Notes: a model not told the origin generated them from the sequence alone. Counted from the first letter of the stretch, positions 7,089-16,036 are shown. The stretch is DNA of 64,000 nucleotides from an uncultured Pontibacter sp. (GCF_947492645.1 NZ_CANLMZ010000001.1:434001-498000), one strand, 5' to 3'. A program made the numbers and translations.

Positions 7089-9605
7089 GTGAAGAAACGA
7101 GTTGTTAAAAAAATGCTATTTTATACTACTGTTGCTTTTATAGCAACGGCAAGTATAGCATTCGGGTTAGTGTATGCTTATCAGGATAAAATAATTGAGT
7201 TGTTTGTGGCTGAGGCTAATAAGCACATCAATACAAAAGTAGAAGTGAGGCAGATTTCCCTGTCCCTGTTTGATAAATTTCCGCAGGTGGCAGTTACCCT
7301 GGATGAGGTTAACATACATGAAGGGTTGCCAGAGAGCGAAGAATCGCTGGCTCATGCTAAAAAACTATACTTTACATTCAGTATCTGGGACGTGCTGCGG
7401 GGTAAGTATAACATCAGGCAACTGTACATGGAGCAGGGAGAGATCTATGTAAAAGTAATGCCAGATGGCAGCGTCAATTACCTCGTTATTGCTCCTGACT
7501 CTACAAACACCGGAAATGAGGACTTTGCTTTTGACCTGGAGCAAATAAACCTACAGGAGGTTACGGTGCATTACATTGACCAGCAGTTAAAGCAATCTTA
7601 CGAGGTAAGTGCCCACCAACTAGTAGCCGCCTTAGGCATAACCAACGAGTCTATTGCCATTGAAGCTAATGGCAATGCCACCATTCATACAATTATAGTA
7701 GGGACAGGCGAATATTTTAAAGGAAAAACCATAACCCTGGCTTCTGCTTTGGATATCAACAGGGCAGCACGTTCAATTCAGTTGCACCCGTCCACAGTAA
7801 AAATAGGTGCCGCCGCTTACGAGGTAGGAGGTGCAATTGGCTATGGCGGCCCCACCCAACTCGACCTTAAGCTTGAAGGCCAGAATACAGATGTGCAATC
7901 GTTATTGTCCTTGCTACCGCAAAGTATAGCCCAGGAGCTGAACCAATACAGAAGCGAAGGCGAAGTATACTTTAACGGTACTGTAAAAGGAGAGGTGTCT
8001 GGTAAAGAGAACCCTGCCATTGCGTTTAATTTTGGCGCACGCAATGCCTCGTTCTACCACCCTGAAGTAAAGCAGCGCATTGATAAAATTAATCTGAAGG
8101 GTAGCTTTTCTAACGGAAGCAAACACAACGCGTCTAGCTCAGTTTTGGAGTTGAAGGATCTGTCTGGGGTATTAAACGGACACCGCTTTACAGGTAATTT
8201 AAAGTATAGCAATTTCAATAACCCTTCTATTGCCTTTGATATCAAAGGGAAGCTGGATGTGGGTTATGTGCTGGGGCTGGCTAAAATAGAAGAAGTAAGA
8301 AGTGGAAGCGGTCTGGCAGATGTACGCATTGCCTTTGCAGGTAATTTAAATGAATTTAAAGCCCGCCCCGGCAACAGCACTTTGAGCACATCCGGAGATA
8401 TTACCTTGCACAATGTGTCGCTGGCGCTACAGGAGTTGCCCCTGCCATTGCAGCACCTTAACGGGAATTTTATTTTCAAGCACAACGATGTAGCCGTTTC
8501 AGACTTTAAAGGCAAGCTAGGCGACTCTGACTTCGTGATAAACGGGATGTTTAAAAACGTAATGGCGTGGCTGCTGCTCGAAAAGCAGCGTTTGCTGGTA
8601 GAGGCAGATTTTAGCAGTAATCATATCAACTGCGATCAATTGCTCAGCGAACAGCTTAACACCCCTCAGGAGGCACGTAAAGGCGATCAGAACGATTATA
8701 AGTTCATGCTATCCCCAAACATCGCCTTTGACCTGAGCGCTTCTATCAGCAGCGTTAAATTCCGCCGGTTTAAGGCAAAGAATATAAAAGGAGAAGTAAA
8801 GCTTCGTAACCAAGTGGTATCGTCGCCTAATATCTCTTTTAATGCGGTGGGTGGTAGCTTTGCTGTACGAGGCAACTTAGATGCCCGCACACGGGAGCAT
8901 ATTAAAGTGAGCACCGCTACTAAGCTGCAAAACATGAGTGTGGACAGCCTGTTCTATGTGTTCGAAAACTTCCAGCAGCATTTTATCATGGATAGCCATT
9001 TGCGCGGACAGCTTACAGCAGATATTGTTTCTGATTTATACTTTGATAGCCAGCTAAATGCCAAGACAGACCTGCTGCAGGCCGAAATTGTTGCTACTGT
9101 GCGTAACGGCCAGCTCATCAACTTTGCGCCAATGCAAAAGATGTCTGCCTTCGTAAAACGTACTGAACTGGCTAACATGCGTTTTGCAGAGCTGCACAAC
9201 AGCTTCTGGATACAGCAACGCACTATCTACATTCCAGAAATGGATATTCGGTCTAGCCTTTCGGCAGTACCTACAGTTTCGATATCAGGGCAGCACACAT
9301 TTGACCAGCAGATGGACTACAAGATTAAACTGCCTCTCTTTAGTGGCCAACGGCCTGATAAAGATGCAGCGTTCGGGGTTGTAGCCTCAGACCCGGGGTC
9401 AGGCAATAGCAGTTTGTTCTTAACACTTAAAGGCAAGGAAAGCGATTTTAAAATTGCTTACGACGATGAGCGTGTGCGGCAGAAGATAAAGGCAGACCTG
9501 AAGCAGGAAGGGCAGGAACTTAAGGATTTGCTGCGAGGAAAGAAAACACAGGATAAAGAGAAAAAAGTAGAGTTGCAGGAAGGGGAGTATTTCGATTTTG
9601 ACTAA
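7089..9605 (+). CDS. AsmA-family envelope protein
   Basis: An 838-residue protein starting at GTG (7089; KKRVVKKML follows). One N-terminal membrane helix (about residues 10-28) is followed by a long beta-rich region typical of AsmA/TamB/YhdP-like proteins, thought to bridge the periplasm and move phospholipids towards the outer membrane. The opening DKIIELFVAEANKHINTKVEVRQISLSLFDKFPQVAVTLDEVNI is the AsmA N-terminal pattern. The AsmA C-terminal region is around residues 600-800, with FENFQQHFIMDSHLRGQL and MDIRSSLSAVPTVSISGQHTFDQQMDY. The acidic/basic tail RGKKTQDKEKKVELQEGEYFDFD is low-complexity. The gene stands alone, facing mscS, with a shared terminator at 9931-9959. Confidence 0.85.
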   Translation: MKKRVVKKMLFYTTVAFIATASIAFGLVYAYQDKIIELFVAEANKHINTKVEVRQISLSLFDKFPQVAVTLDEVNIHEGLPESEESLAHAKKLYFTFSIWDVLRGKYNIRQLYMEQGEIYVKVMPDGSVNYLVIAPDSTNTGNEDFAFDLEQINLQEVTVHYIDQQLKQSYEVSAHQLVAALGITNESIAIEANGNATIHTIIVGTGEYFKGKTITLASALDINRAARSIQLHPSTVKIGAAAYEVGGAIGYGGPTQLDLKLEGQNTDVQSLLSLLPQSIAQELNQYRSEGEVYFNGTVKGEVSGKENPAIAFNFGARNASFYHPEVKQRIDKINLKGSFSNGSKHNASSSVLELKDLSGVLNGHRFTGNLKYSNFNNPSIAFDIKGKLDVGYVLGLAKIEEVRSGSGLADVRIAFAGNLNEFKARPGNSTLSTSGDITLHNVSLALQELPLPLQHLNGNFIFKHNDVAVSDFKGKLGDSDFVINGMFKNVMAWLLLEKQRLLVEADFSSNHINCDQLLSEQLNTPQEARKGDQNDYKFMLSPNIAFDLSASISSVKFRRFKAKNIKGEVKLRNQVVSSPNISFNAVGGSFAVRGNLDARTREHIKVSTATKLQNMSVDSLFYVFENFQQHFIMDSHLRGQLTADIVSDLYFDSQLNAKTDLLQAEIVATVRNGQLINFAPMQKMSAFVKRTELANMRFAELHNSFWIQQRTIYIPEMDIRSSLSAVPTVSISGQHTFDQQMDYKIKLPLFSGQRPDKDAAFGVVASDPGSGNSSLFLTLKGKESDFKIAYDDERVRQKIKADLKQEGQELKDLLRGKKTQDKEKKVELQEGEYFDFD

Positions 9606-9703
9606 CGATTTTTATGCTTCAGTAGCTTTAGTAGAAGCCAGTACCAGATAGTATAAATAAAAAGCAGACCTTTTTTTGCCTTTATATACTAAAAGTTATA
9701 TTT

Positions 9704-9711
9704 TACGTTTG
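9704..9711 (+). promoter_or_regulatory. Possible -7 element TACGTTTG
   Basis: TACGTTTG matches the Bacteroidota TAnnTTTG element, but the nearest upstream TTTG (9675-9678) is 25 bases away rather than 19. No annotated gene follows on the plus strand before the terminator at 9931-9959. It may therefore drive a short transcript, or it may be chance. Confidence 0.25.
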
Positions 9712-9742
9712 CACGGTTTTAGCGTACGTTCACAAGAGAAAC

Positions 9743-9802
9743 ATGGCTATAAAACGGAAAAGTTATAGAAATGTAGCAACTATAGCTGCGAGGGCGCGTT
9801 AA
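9743..9802 (+). CDS. Possible 19-residue basic peptide
   Basis: A tiny open frame, MAIKRKSYRNVATIAARAR, with seven Lys/Arg residues. It lies 32 nt after a TAnnTTTG element (9704-9711), has purine-rich AAGAGAAAC just before its ATG, and lies upstream of a strong terminator (9931-9959). Nothing in the sequence proves translation. The composition resembles a leader peptide or a small nucleic-acid-binding peptide, and chance is quite possible. Confidence 0.15.
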   Translation: MAIKRKSYRNVATIAARAR

Positions 9803-9930
9803 ACAAACCAAAACTACAAAAAAAATATAAGTGGTTTTTAGGATTTAAGGTTTATGATAATTAAAAGATTGCAATTAGTGCTTTAACGGAAAAGAAGGTA
9901 ACTAATTGAATTTAAAGAAATAAGGGTGAA

Positions 9931-9959
9931 AAAAAAGCAGGAGCTTCTCCTGCTTTTTT
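9931..9959. terminator. Bidirectional terminator between AsmA gene and mscS
   Basis: A GC core of 7 bp (9937-9943 with 9947-9953, loop CTT) is flanked by six A and six T, so it works in both directions for these convergent genes. Apart from the possible short transcript at 9704-9802, the 362-bp gap before mscS holds no recognisable gene. Confidence 0.88.
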
Positions 9960-9967
9960 GTTTATAG

Positions 9968-11137
9968 CTACTTTAGATCAGTATTAGTTCTATAGTATGG
10001 CGCAGCCTGTTGTGCTGAACTCTGATCAAGGCTTGCCGGCTTCTGCAAGTATAACGTTTGTGTTGGGTGTGCAAACACGCCGCCGTGCTTCTCAACTACT
10101 TCAACTATTTTGTAAGCCACCTCCTCCTTAATAGTCACATACTCTGCCCAGTCCATGGACTCCACAAAGTATAAAACCATTATACTTTTAGCGCTATCAG
10201 CAAGTGTCTGAAACCGCACAATGCCATCCTGGTTTGTGTTAGGATGGTTGTTGATAAACTGTTGTAAATCGGTTGTAATGGCTCTTATTTGTTCAGAGGT
10301 TGTGCTGTAGGTCAAGTTTATGTCAAAGTTCACTCTCCTGAAGGTGCGCAGCGTCAGGTTGTTTAGCGGCTTATCAATCATAAACTTATTCGGCAGCGTT
10401 AAAAACGATTTTTCGAGGGTACGAATACGGGTACTCCTAAAGCCTATCTTCTCAATAGTGCCTGTAATGCCGCCTACCTCAACCAAATCGCCAACTACAA
10501 ATGGATGATCAAGGAAAATTGTAAATGATGCCAGGAGGTTTTCAAGGCTTTCTTTAGCTGCAAAGGCCAAAGCCAGGCCGCCCACTCCCAGGCCTGCCAC
10601 CAAACCAGCAACATTCACATTAAACACAGCCCCAAGCATTACCAGAAAGGCAAATATCACGACCATTACCTTTGTGAAATCCACAAAGAACGGCACCAGT
10701 TGGTCGTCTAGTTTAGAAGCTGTTTTTTCAGCGCGATACCTGAAGATAAGGCCAATGAAATCAACAAAACGCATAAGCACCCATGCCAGCGCCACAATTA
10801 CAAAAACCTGGTAAGTGCGGAACAGGAATGTTTTCAGGAAAGGATCGTCTTTCCTTAGCTCGCTGGGCTCTACAGGGTAATCTAGTACCTGGAATGCAAG
10901 GTATAAAAACACCAGAAAAAGCAGTACCTCAATAGGCTGCAGCAACAGGCGCCTAAATTCAGGTTGATAGTCTTCTGTAGAGACGCGCCTTACCAGTTTG
11001 TAAATAATGCTGGAAAGCAACTTGGACAGCACAGTTTTAAACACAAAGCCAAAAAGCATAATGCCTAGTGCCAACAGGTATTCAGAGACCGTATTGCCCA
11101 GAAACTCGTACGCCAGTAGCTCTCTCCAGTTTGTCAT
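9968..11137 (-). CDS. MscS-family mechanosensitive channel
   Basis: A 389-residue inner-membrane channel that would open on membrane tension to release solutes after osmotic downshock. About four to five hydrophobic helices span residues 15-190. The last is the glycine/alanine-rich pore helix (FNVNVAGLVAGLGVGGLALAFAAKESLENLLAS, about 165-200). The cytoplasmic beta domain follows, with the family signature DHPFVVGDLVEVGGITGTIEKIGFRSTRIRT. The C-terminal alpha/beta part holds INLTYSTTSEQIRAI. It lies 16 nt downstream of the dehydrogenase gene 11154-12380 on the same strand, so the two probably share a transcript. Why they are linked is not evident. Confidence 0.9.
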   Translation of the reverse strand: MTNWRELLAYEFLGNTVSEYLLALGIMLFGFVFKTVLSKLLSSIIYKLVRRVSTEDYQPEFRRLLLQPIEVLLFLVFLYLAFQVLDYPVEPSELRKDDPFLKTFLFRTYQVFVIVALAWVLMRFVDFIGLIFRYRAEKTASKLDDQLVPFFVDFTKVMVVIFAFLVMLGAVFNVNVAGLVAGLGVGGLALAFAAKESLENLLASFTIFLDHPFVVGDLVEVGGITGTIEKIGFRSTRIRTLEKSFLTLPNKFMIDKPLNNLTLRTFRRVNFDINLTYSTTSEQIRAITTDLQQFINNHPNTNQDGIVRFQTLADSAKSIMVLYFVESMDWAEYVTIKEEVAYKIVEVVEKHGGVFAHPTQTLYLQKPASLDQSSAQQAAPYYRTNTDLK

Positions 11138-11153
11138 AAGCTATAGTTCTGAT

Positions 11154-12380
11154 TTAAAGTAGTTGGCTAAGTGCAATCTCAAAGCTAGTCTTCGCGATTT
11201 CTGTTCTCTGGCTGTGCTTAGCATGCGTTTTTTCTAGTGCTGTGCGAATAGTTGCTGATATATCCGAGAATATTGCCTCGTCAGTTATTTCTACCTCGTT
11301 CTCCATCAAGTAAGCAAACACACGCGCCATGCCGCAGTTCGCTATAAAGTCAGGTATAACAGAAAGGTTGCGATCTGCAAATTCACCTGTTGGGCCAAAG
11401 AAAATCTCCGGGTCCTGGAACGGAACATTTGCTCCACTCGATATCACTTCCATGCCGCTGGCTATCATTTGCTCTACCTGCTCCCTGGTCACAAGCCTGG
11501 AGGCTGCTGCAGGTATAAATATTTCGGCAGGTGTAGACCAGATGCGGCTGTTTACTTCTTCATAAGACAGCAAATTCTCTGGATTAAGCGCATTGCCCTG
11601 GCGGCTAAGGAACAGCTCTGTTATCTCTTTAAACGTAAAGCCGTTTTCGTTGATGAGGCCGCCTGCTCTGTCTATTATTCCAACTACCCTGGCACCCTTA
11701 GAGGCTAAGTAATATGCTGCGGCTGCTCCTACGTTTCCCCAGCCTTGTATAATGGCACGCTTGCCTTCAAACTGGCCACCCCATATATCATAATAGTGAC
11801 GCACAGCTTCGGCTACTCCAAAGCCTGTTATCATATCGGCCACAGTATACTTATGTGCTGTAGACGGAGAATAGTGGGTATCCTCGATTACTTTAATGAC
11901 GCCTTGGCGTAACTGGCCGATCTTGTTTATCTTCTGCGGTTCTGTGGCGTTAAAATGCCCATTCACTACGCCCTCCTGTGGGTGCCACAAACCGTAGTCT
12001 TCTGTAATCGGAATTACTTCGTGTATCTCATCCACGTTCAGGTCGCCGCCGGTGCCATAGTAGTTCTTCAGCAGCGGAATAACAGCCTTGTACCAGCGTT
12101 CCAGCACGCCGCGCTTTCGCGGGTCGGCAGGGTCGAAGTTGATACCAGACTTTGCGCCTCCAATGGCCGGGCCAGAAACCGTGAATTTTACCTCCATAGT
12201 TTTGGCAAGCGACTCAACTTCACGTTTATCAAGCCCCTTGCGCATGCGTGTGCCTCCGCCAGCTGCGCCACCTCGCAGCGAGTTTATCACTACCCAGCCT
12301 TCAGCCTCTGTCTCGGCATCTTTCCATTCAAATACTATTTCAGGTCTTTTATTTTCAAATTTCTCTAGCAGGTCTTTCAT
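11154..12380 (-). CDS. Glu/Leu/Phe/Val dehydrogenase family protein
   Basis: A 408-residue amino-acid dehydrogenase. Start chosen at ATG 12380 (MKDLLEKFENKRPEIVFEW); an in-frame upstream extension to 12455 has no family resemblance. The N-terminal domain carries RGGAAGGGTRMRKGLDKREV (about 35-54) and the catalytic-lysine motif AIGGAKSGINFDP (about 71-83), then YYGTGGDLNVDEIHEV. The Rossmann motif is GWGNVGAAAAYYL (about 215-227). Near the end, VIPDFIANCGM stands where active members usually have an NSGG-type turn. It is divergent from both paralogues in the window and may be an NAD(P)-dependent glutamate-type enzyme. Substrate is uncertain. Upstream of mscS on the same transcript. Confidence 0.8.
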   Translation of the reverse strand: MKDLLEKFENKRPEIVFEWKDAETEAEGWVVINSLRGGAAGGGTRMRKGLDKREVESLAKTMEVKFTVSGPAIGGAKSGINFDPADPRKRGVLERWYKAVIPLLKNYYGTGGDLNVDEIHEVIPITEDYGLWHPQEGVVNGHFNATEPQKINKIGQLRQGVIKVIEDTHYSPSTAHKYTVADMITGFGVAEAVRHYYDIWGGQFEGKRAIIQGWGNVGAAAAYYLASKGARVVGIIDRAGGLINENGFTFKEITELFLSRQGNALNPENLLSYEEVNSRIWSTPAEIFIPAAASRLVTREQVEQMIASGMEVISSGANVPFQDPEIFFGPTGEFADRNLSVIPDFIANCGMARVFAYLMENEVEITDEAIFSDISATIRTALEKTHAKHSQRTEIAKTSFEIALSQLL

Positions 12381-12944
12381 ACTACAAGTTGTCGTTTTAT
12401 GGTGGGGCAAAGGTACAAAAAATGAGTTGAGGATATACAGCCAATGCGCCTGCAAAGGTGTAAGATAAGCTTATCATCAACGTTATTGTATTGCCATGCC
12501 TTAACAGGCACAAGTATAAGTGTACCCTTTATGTAAAGGGGCGCTCTTGGTAGCAGCAACAAAATCAGATCGTTTGCGTGTTGTTACCTAGCCGCCGCAC
12601 CACTTGCGGTTAAATTGGGGCGCAGCATGGCGTAGTACAATAAGTGATGATTTGAGGTGACGTTTGTTTCGCGGAGAGAGCCAATATAAGTATGGCTATA
12701 TGTTAATGTATTAGTATTTAGTATATCATATATCCAATTTTTATTTTTTTACGTAAATCAACAATGTGCAATGTCTGTGTTCTTGTTTAGTAACCACAGG
12801 TGCGTGCCGCACATGATAAGTAGCGATATACGAAATTGTTAATTTGTATTAACGGCACTAAGCAAAATACTATGAACACCGTATATATCTTATTGTGAAT
12901 AAGATCGAAATGTATGTAGAAACTGTTAGGTATAATATTTAATT
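12381..12944. other. AT-rich intergenic region with small hairpins
   Basis: This 564-bp gap separates a minus-strand dehydrogenase from the plus-strand ArsR-type gene, so it must hold two divergent promoters. Small stems are visible at 12525-12540 (CCCTTTA-TG-TAAAGGG) and within the GTGCG-TGC-CGCAC at about 12799-12812. The last 200 bp are strongly AT-rich. I saw no convincing open reading frame. Confidence 0.5.
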
Positions 12945-13253
12945 ATGAAAAGTTTGTTATCAAGAGTTGAATCAAAGAAGATAGATAAGGCAGCTGCCAT
13001 GTTAAAGGTGTTAGCGCACCCAAAAAGGCTGGCTATAGTTGATTTGTTGGGTAAAGAAGACAAAATGACTGTTACAGAGATATATAAACACCTGGACTTA
13101 CCCCAGGCTATTGCTTCTCAGCACCTTATCACTTTAAAGGACAAGGGAGTTTTGTCCTCTTTTAAAGTGGGTACCAAAATATACTACTCACTAGCCATCC
13201 CTAAACTAATTGATGTTATAGATTGCCTGGAAGAATGTTGTATCGACATCTAA
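12945..13253 (+). CDS. ArsR/SmtB-type winged-helix transcriptional regulator
   Basis: A 102-residue repressor-like protein. A winged helix-turn-helix occupies about residues 17-85: AAMLKVLAHPKRLAIVDLL (helices 1-2), TVTEIYKHLDLPQAIASQHL (recognition helix-turn-helix) and LKDKGVLSSFKVGTKIYYSL (wing). The classical ArsR metal-site motif ELCVCDL is absent: the equivalent region reads MTVTEIYKHLDL, with no cysteine. Three cysteines cluster at the C-terminus (CLEECCIDI), which could sense thiols or metals, but that is inference. It is monocistronic, with a long AT-rich upstream region and a terminator-like hairpin shared with hemA. No target gene is adjacent on the same strand. Confidence 0.85.
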   Translation: MKSLLSRVESKKIDKAAAMLKVLAHPKRLAIVDLLGKEDKMTVTEIYKHLDLPQAIASQHLITLKDKGVLSSFKVGTKIYYSLAIPKLIDVIDCLEECCIDI

Positions 13254-13299
13254 AAGTGGTGCAGTCAGAAGTGGCTGACCACGCAATTTATGAAAGTAG

Positions 13300-13359
13300 A
13301 TAAGCCTAAGATCCTCGGAATTACTTCTGTTTAGAAGCTTGCGAAGATCTTAGGCTTAT
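13300..13359. terminator. Long-stem hairpin between arsR-type gene and hemA
   Basis: A perfect 14-bp inverted repeat (13300-13313 with 13346-13359) encloses a 32-nt loop that holds a second small stem (CTTCT...AGAAG). It lies between convergent genes. The T-tracts are weak on both sides, so this could be an RNA structure other than a simple terminator. Confidence 0.6.
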
Positions 13360-13394
13360 TTATTCACTAAGAAAAATATACTGTTTACTTAATT

Positions 13395-14669
13395 TTAGTG
13401 ATTTACTTCTTCAGACTGTTTTTCAAGATCGAAAAGGTCATTAAGTAAATCTATCAGCGTTTCAGCTTCTCCTCTTTTACAGGCAGCTTTCAGTTGTAGT
13501 ACCGGAAGCTTAATGATCTTCTGCATCATCGATTTCGTGATGCTATCGAGGCGCTTTGTTTCCTCAGGGCTCATCTTCTTCAGGTAGCGCGCCATCTCTT
13601 CCTGGCGGATAGCCTCTAGCGCATTCTTTAGCCGGTTAATTGTAGGTGATACAATCATCTCTTTAGACCAGTCGTTAAACTGTACTATGGACTCTTCGAT
13701 GATCTCCTTAACCTTTGGTACAGAGTTTATGCGGCGTTGTAAAGCTTCTGAAGCTTTGTTCTGAATAGTGTCGATGTTGTAAACCAACACACCCGGTATA
13801 CTTTCCAGGTCGGCTTCTACGCTGCGTGGTACGGCAAGGTCTATAAAGAACTTAAACGTGAGCACGTCTAGTCGCTTTACCATTTCTTTTGTAAAGAAAG
13901 GGGTTTCCCGCGCCACCGATGATATAATTACATCGGCCTCTTTCAGGCCCTGCACAATATTCTCAAAAGGAATCACTTCCAGACCGCACTCCTCGGCTAA
14001 GGCCAAGGCTTTGGCTGATGTACGGTTGGTGATTTTAATATTTTTGTAGCCAGCATCTTTTAAATTGCGGCACACATCGGCCCCAATCTCTCCAAGGCCA
14101 ACCACAAGTATACTTGGTTCAATAATATCGGCCGTGAGTTCTTCTATCAGCTCTATGGCTGCATAAGAAGTAGAGGCAGCCCCATCGCGGAAAGAAGTCT
14201 CCTGAACAACGCGTTTATTGGTAAAGAAAATAGTGTGCATCAGGCGGTGCAGAAACGGCCCGGCCGTGTCGTTGTCGGCAGACCATTGGTAAGCCAGCTT
14301 CACCTGATTCGATATCTGCATATCACCTACTACCTGAGACTCAAGCCCCATCGATACATCAAACAGGTGCTGAACTGCATCGTTGTGCTCGTTTAGTACG
14401 GTGAAATAATCAAGATATTTAGAGATATTATCAATGCCTTTGGTGATTCCGAGCAGCTTCACAATTTCGGTGCTGTAGTCGGTGTCGGCGTTGTAGTATA
14501 CTTCGGTGCGGTTACAGGTAGAAAGGACCAGCACATCAGAAGCCTGAATAAAGCTTTTCAGCGTCTGGAGAAACTGCCTGCATGAAGTCTCGTCTAAGGC
14601 GATCAGTTCCCTGATATCCAGCGGTGCTTTTTTGTAAGACAGGCTGATCGCTTTAAAGTTCTGAAGCAT
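13395..14669 (-). CDS. hemA: Glutamyl-tRNA reductase
   Basis: Reduces glutamyl-tRNA(Glu) to glutamate-1-semialdehyde with NADPH, the first committed step of tetrapyrrole synthesis by the C5 pathway. Start set at ATG 14669 (MLQNFKAISLSYKKAPLDIRE), because the preceding nine residues of the open frame lack family resemblance. The catalytic cysteine lies in VLSTCNRTEVYY (about residues 47-58). Next come GLESQVVGDMQISNQVK and the NADPH site VVGLGEIGADVCRNL (about 189-203), and the helical dimerisation domain makes up the rest. The length of 424 residues is standard. It is divergent from the histidine kinase gene and no other heme gene is nearby. Confidence 0.95.
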   Translation of the reverse strand: MLQNFKAISLSYKKAPLDIRELIALDETSCRQFLQTLKSFIQASDVLVLSTCNRTEVYYNADTDYSTEIVKLLGITKGIDNISKYLDYFTVLNEHNDAVQHLFDVSMGLESQVVGDMQISNQVKLAYQWSADNDTAGPFLHRLMHTIFFTNKRVVQETSFRDGAASTSYAAIELIEELTADIIEPSILVVGLGEIGADVCRNLKDAGYKNIKITNRTSAKALALAEECGLEVIPFENIVQGLKEADVIISSVARETPFFTKEMVKRLDVLTFKFFIDLAVPRSVEADLESIPGVLVYNIDTIQNKASEALQRRINSVPKVKEIIEESIVQFNDWSKEMIVSPTINRLKNALEAIRQEEMARYLKKMSPEETKRLDSITKSMMQKIIKLPVLQLKAACKRGEAETLIDLLNDLFDLEKQSEEVNH

Positions 14670-14782
14670 AATAACGTGTGTTCTACTAAAGTGCAAATTT
14701 ACGTTTCAATTTTTTAAAATGAAACTTACTTGCCCTTAATGTTTAATTTATACTAATTTCAAATAATTTACGTGTAAACTGC

Positions 14783-15958
14783 ATGATACCCATTTACTCT
14801 CAGAAGAACAGAATAAAGCTTGTTGTTGTTATTGTAGCCCTTATAATAGGTGCTGCTACAATAACTTATACTAACGTACTAGTCAGCAAATTGTCTGAAA
14901 GAGAGCAAGAGTTAGTTCATCTTTATGCCAAAGGGCTTCGGTACATGATCAATGCCCCAAGCGATGACAACATCGTTTTTATAGAGGAGGAAATCCTCTC
15001 TTCCAATAATACGGTGCCGGTTATACTTACAGATGAACATGAAAATATCCTCGATTCAAAGAACATAGATTTACCCAAAAACATTTCAGAGGAACGCAAA
15101 ACAGAGCTGCTGCAGCACGAAATAGAAAAGATGCGGGCACAACATGCGCCTATCATAGTGCCATGGGCCGAAGGATCTGAAAATTATGTGTTTTATAAAG
15201 ACTCAGCCTTGTTGTCGCAGTTGCGCTACTATCCTTATGTGCAGCTTATAGTAATTGCCTGTTTTGCGTTGATGGCATACTTTGCCTTTAGCTACTCACG
15301 CCGTGCAGAGCAAAACAGGGTATGGGTTGGCTTGGCAAAGGAAACCGCCCACCAACTGGGTACGCCGCTTTCGTCGCTGATGGCCTGGTATGAGTATATT
15401 AAAGCTAGCCCTAAATTTGAGAACGAACCCATTGTAGAAGAGCTTGGCAAAGATGTGCGGCGTTTAGAGATCATTACGGAGCGTTTTTCCAATGTGGGAT
15501 CCGTGCCGCTGCTCCGCGACGAAAACATACTTCTGGTAACTCAAAACGCTATCAATTATTTGCAAAACCGCATTTCGCGTAAAGTTGAGTTTAGCATACA
15601 ATCCACTTTCTCCCCGGAAATCACAGCCAAAGTTAACGTGTCGCTTTACGACTGGGTGATTGAGAACATCTGCAAAAACGCTGTGGACGCCATGGAAGGC
15701 CGCGGTAAGATAACGATAAACATGGTGCTGCTGGGCAAAAGCAGTATCGCTGTAGATATAACTGATACGGGTAAAGGAATTCCCAAAAGTAAAATAGCTT
15801 CTGTTTTTCTGCCAGGTTATACTACAAAAAGGCGTGGGTGGGGCCTTGGCTTAGCCCTGGCAAAACGCATCATCGATAATTACCATAGGGGCAAGCTGTT
15901 TGTAAAGTGGTCAGAGGTAGGCAAGGGTACAACCTTCCGGATAGTGCTTAACAGGTAA
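14783..15958 (+). CDS. Sensor histidine kinase (orphan)
   Basis: A 391-residue inner-membrane kinase. Two membrane helices (about residues 12-32 and 152-170) flank a roughly 120-residue periplasmic sensor region. The dimerisation/phosphoacceptor segment is AKETAHQLGTPLSSLMAW with His190. No HAMP domain is evident. The ATPase domain has the N box ENICKNAVDAM, G1 box DTGKGI and G2 box GWGLGLALAK, all intact. No response regulator lies next to it, so its partner must be encoded elsewhere. It is divergent from hemA, with 113 bp of AT-rich shared upstream DNA holding an imperfect inverted repeat at 14703-14725. Confidence 0.9.
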   Translation: MIPIYSQKNRIKLVVVIVALIIGAATITYTNVLVSKLSEREQELVHLYAKGLRYMINAPSDDNIVFIEEEILSSNNTVPVILTDEHENILDSKNIDLPKNISEERKTELLQHEIEKMRAQHAPIIVPWAEGSENYVFYKDSALLSQLRYYPYVQLIVIACFALMAYFAFSYSRRAEQNRVWVGLAKETAHQLGTPLSSLMAWYEYIKASPKFENEPIVEELGKDVRRLEIITERFSNVGSVPLLRDENILLVTQNAINYLQNRISRKVEFSIQSTFSPEITAKVNVSLYDWVIENICKNAVDAMEGRGKITINMVLLGKSSIAVDITDTGKGIPKSKIASVFLPGYTTKRRGWGLGLALAKRIIDNYHRGKLFVKWSEVGKGTTFRIVLNR

Positions 15959-16036
15959 GTTGTTGTTTAGAAGAGCGCAATAGGTAGCAGATCAAACCAT
16001 GTATTTATACTTTGTGTGTAGTCTTTTGTTGGAAAA

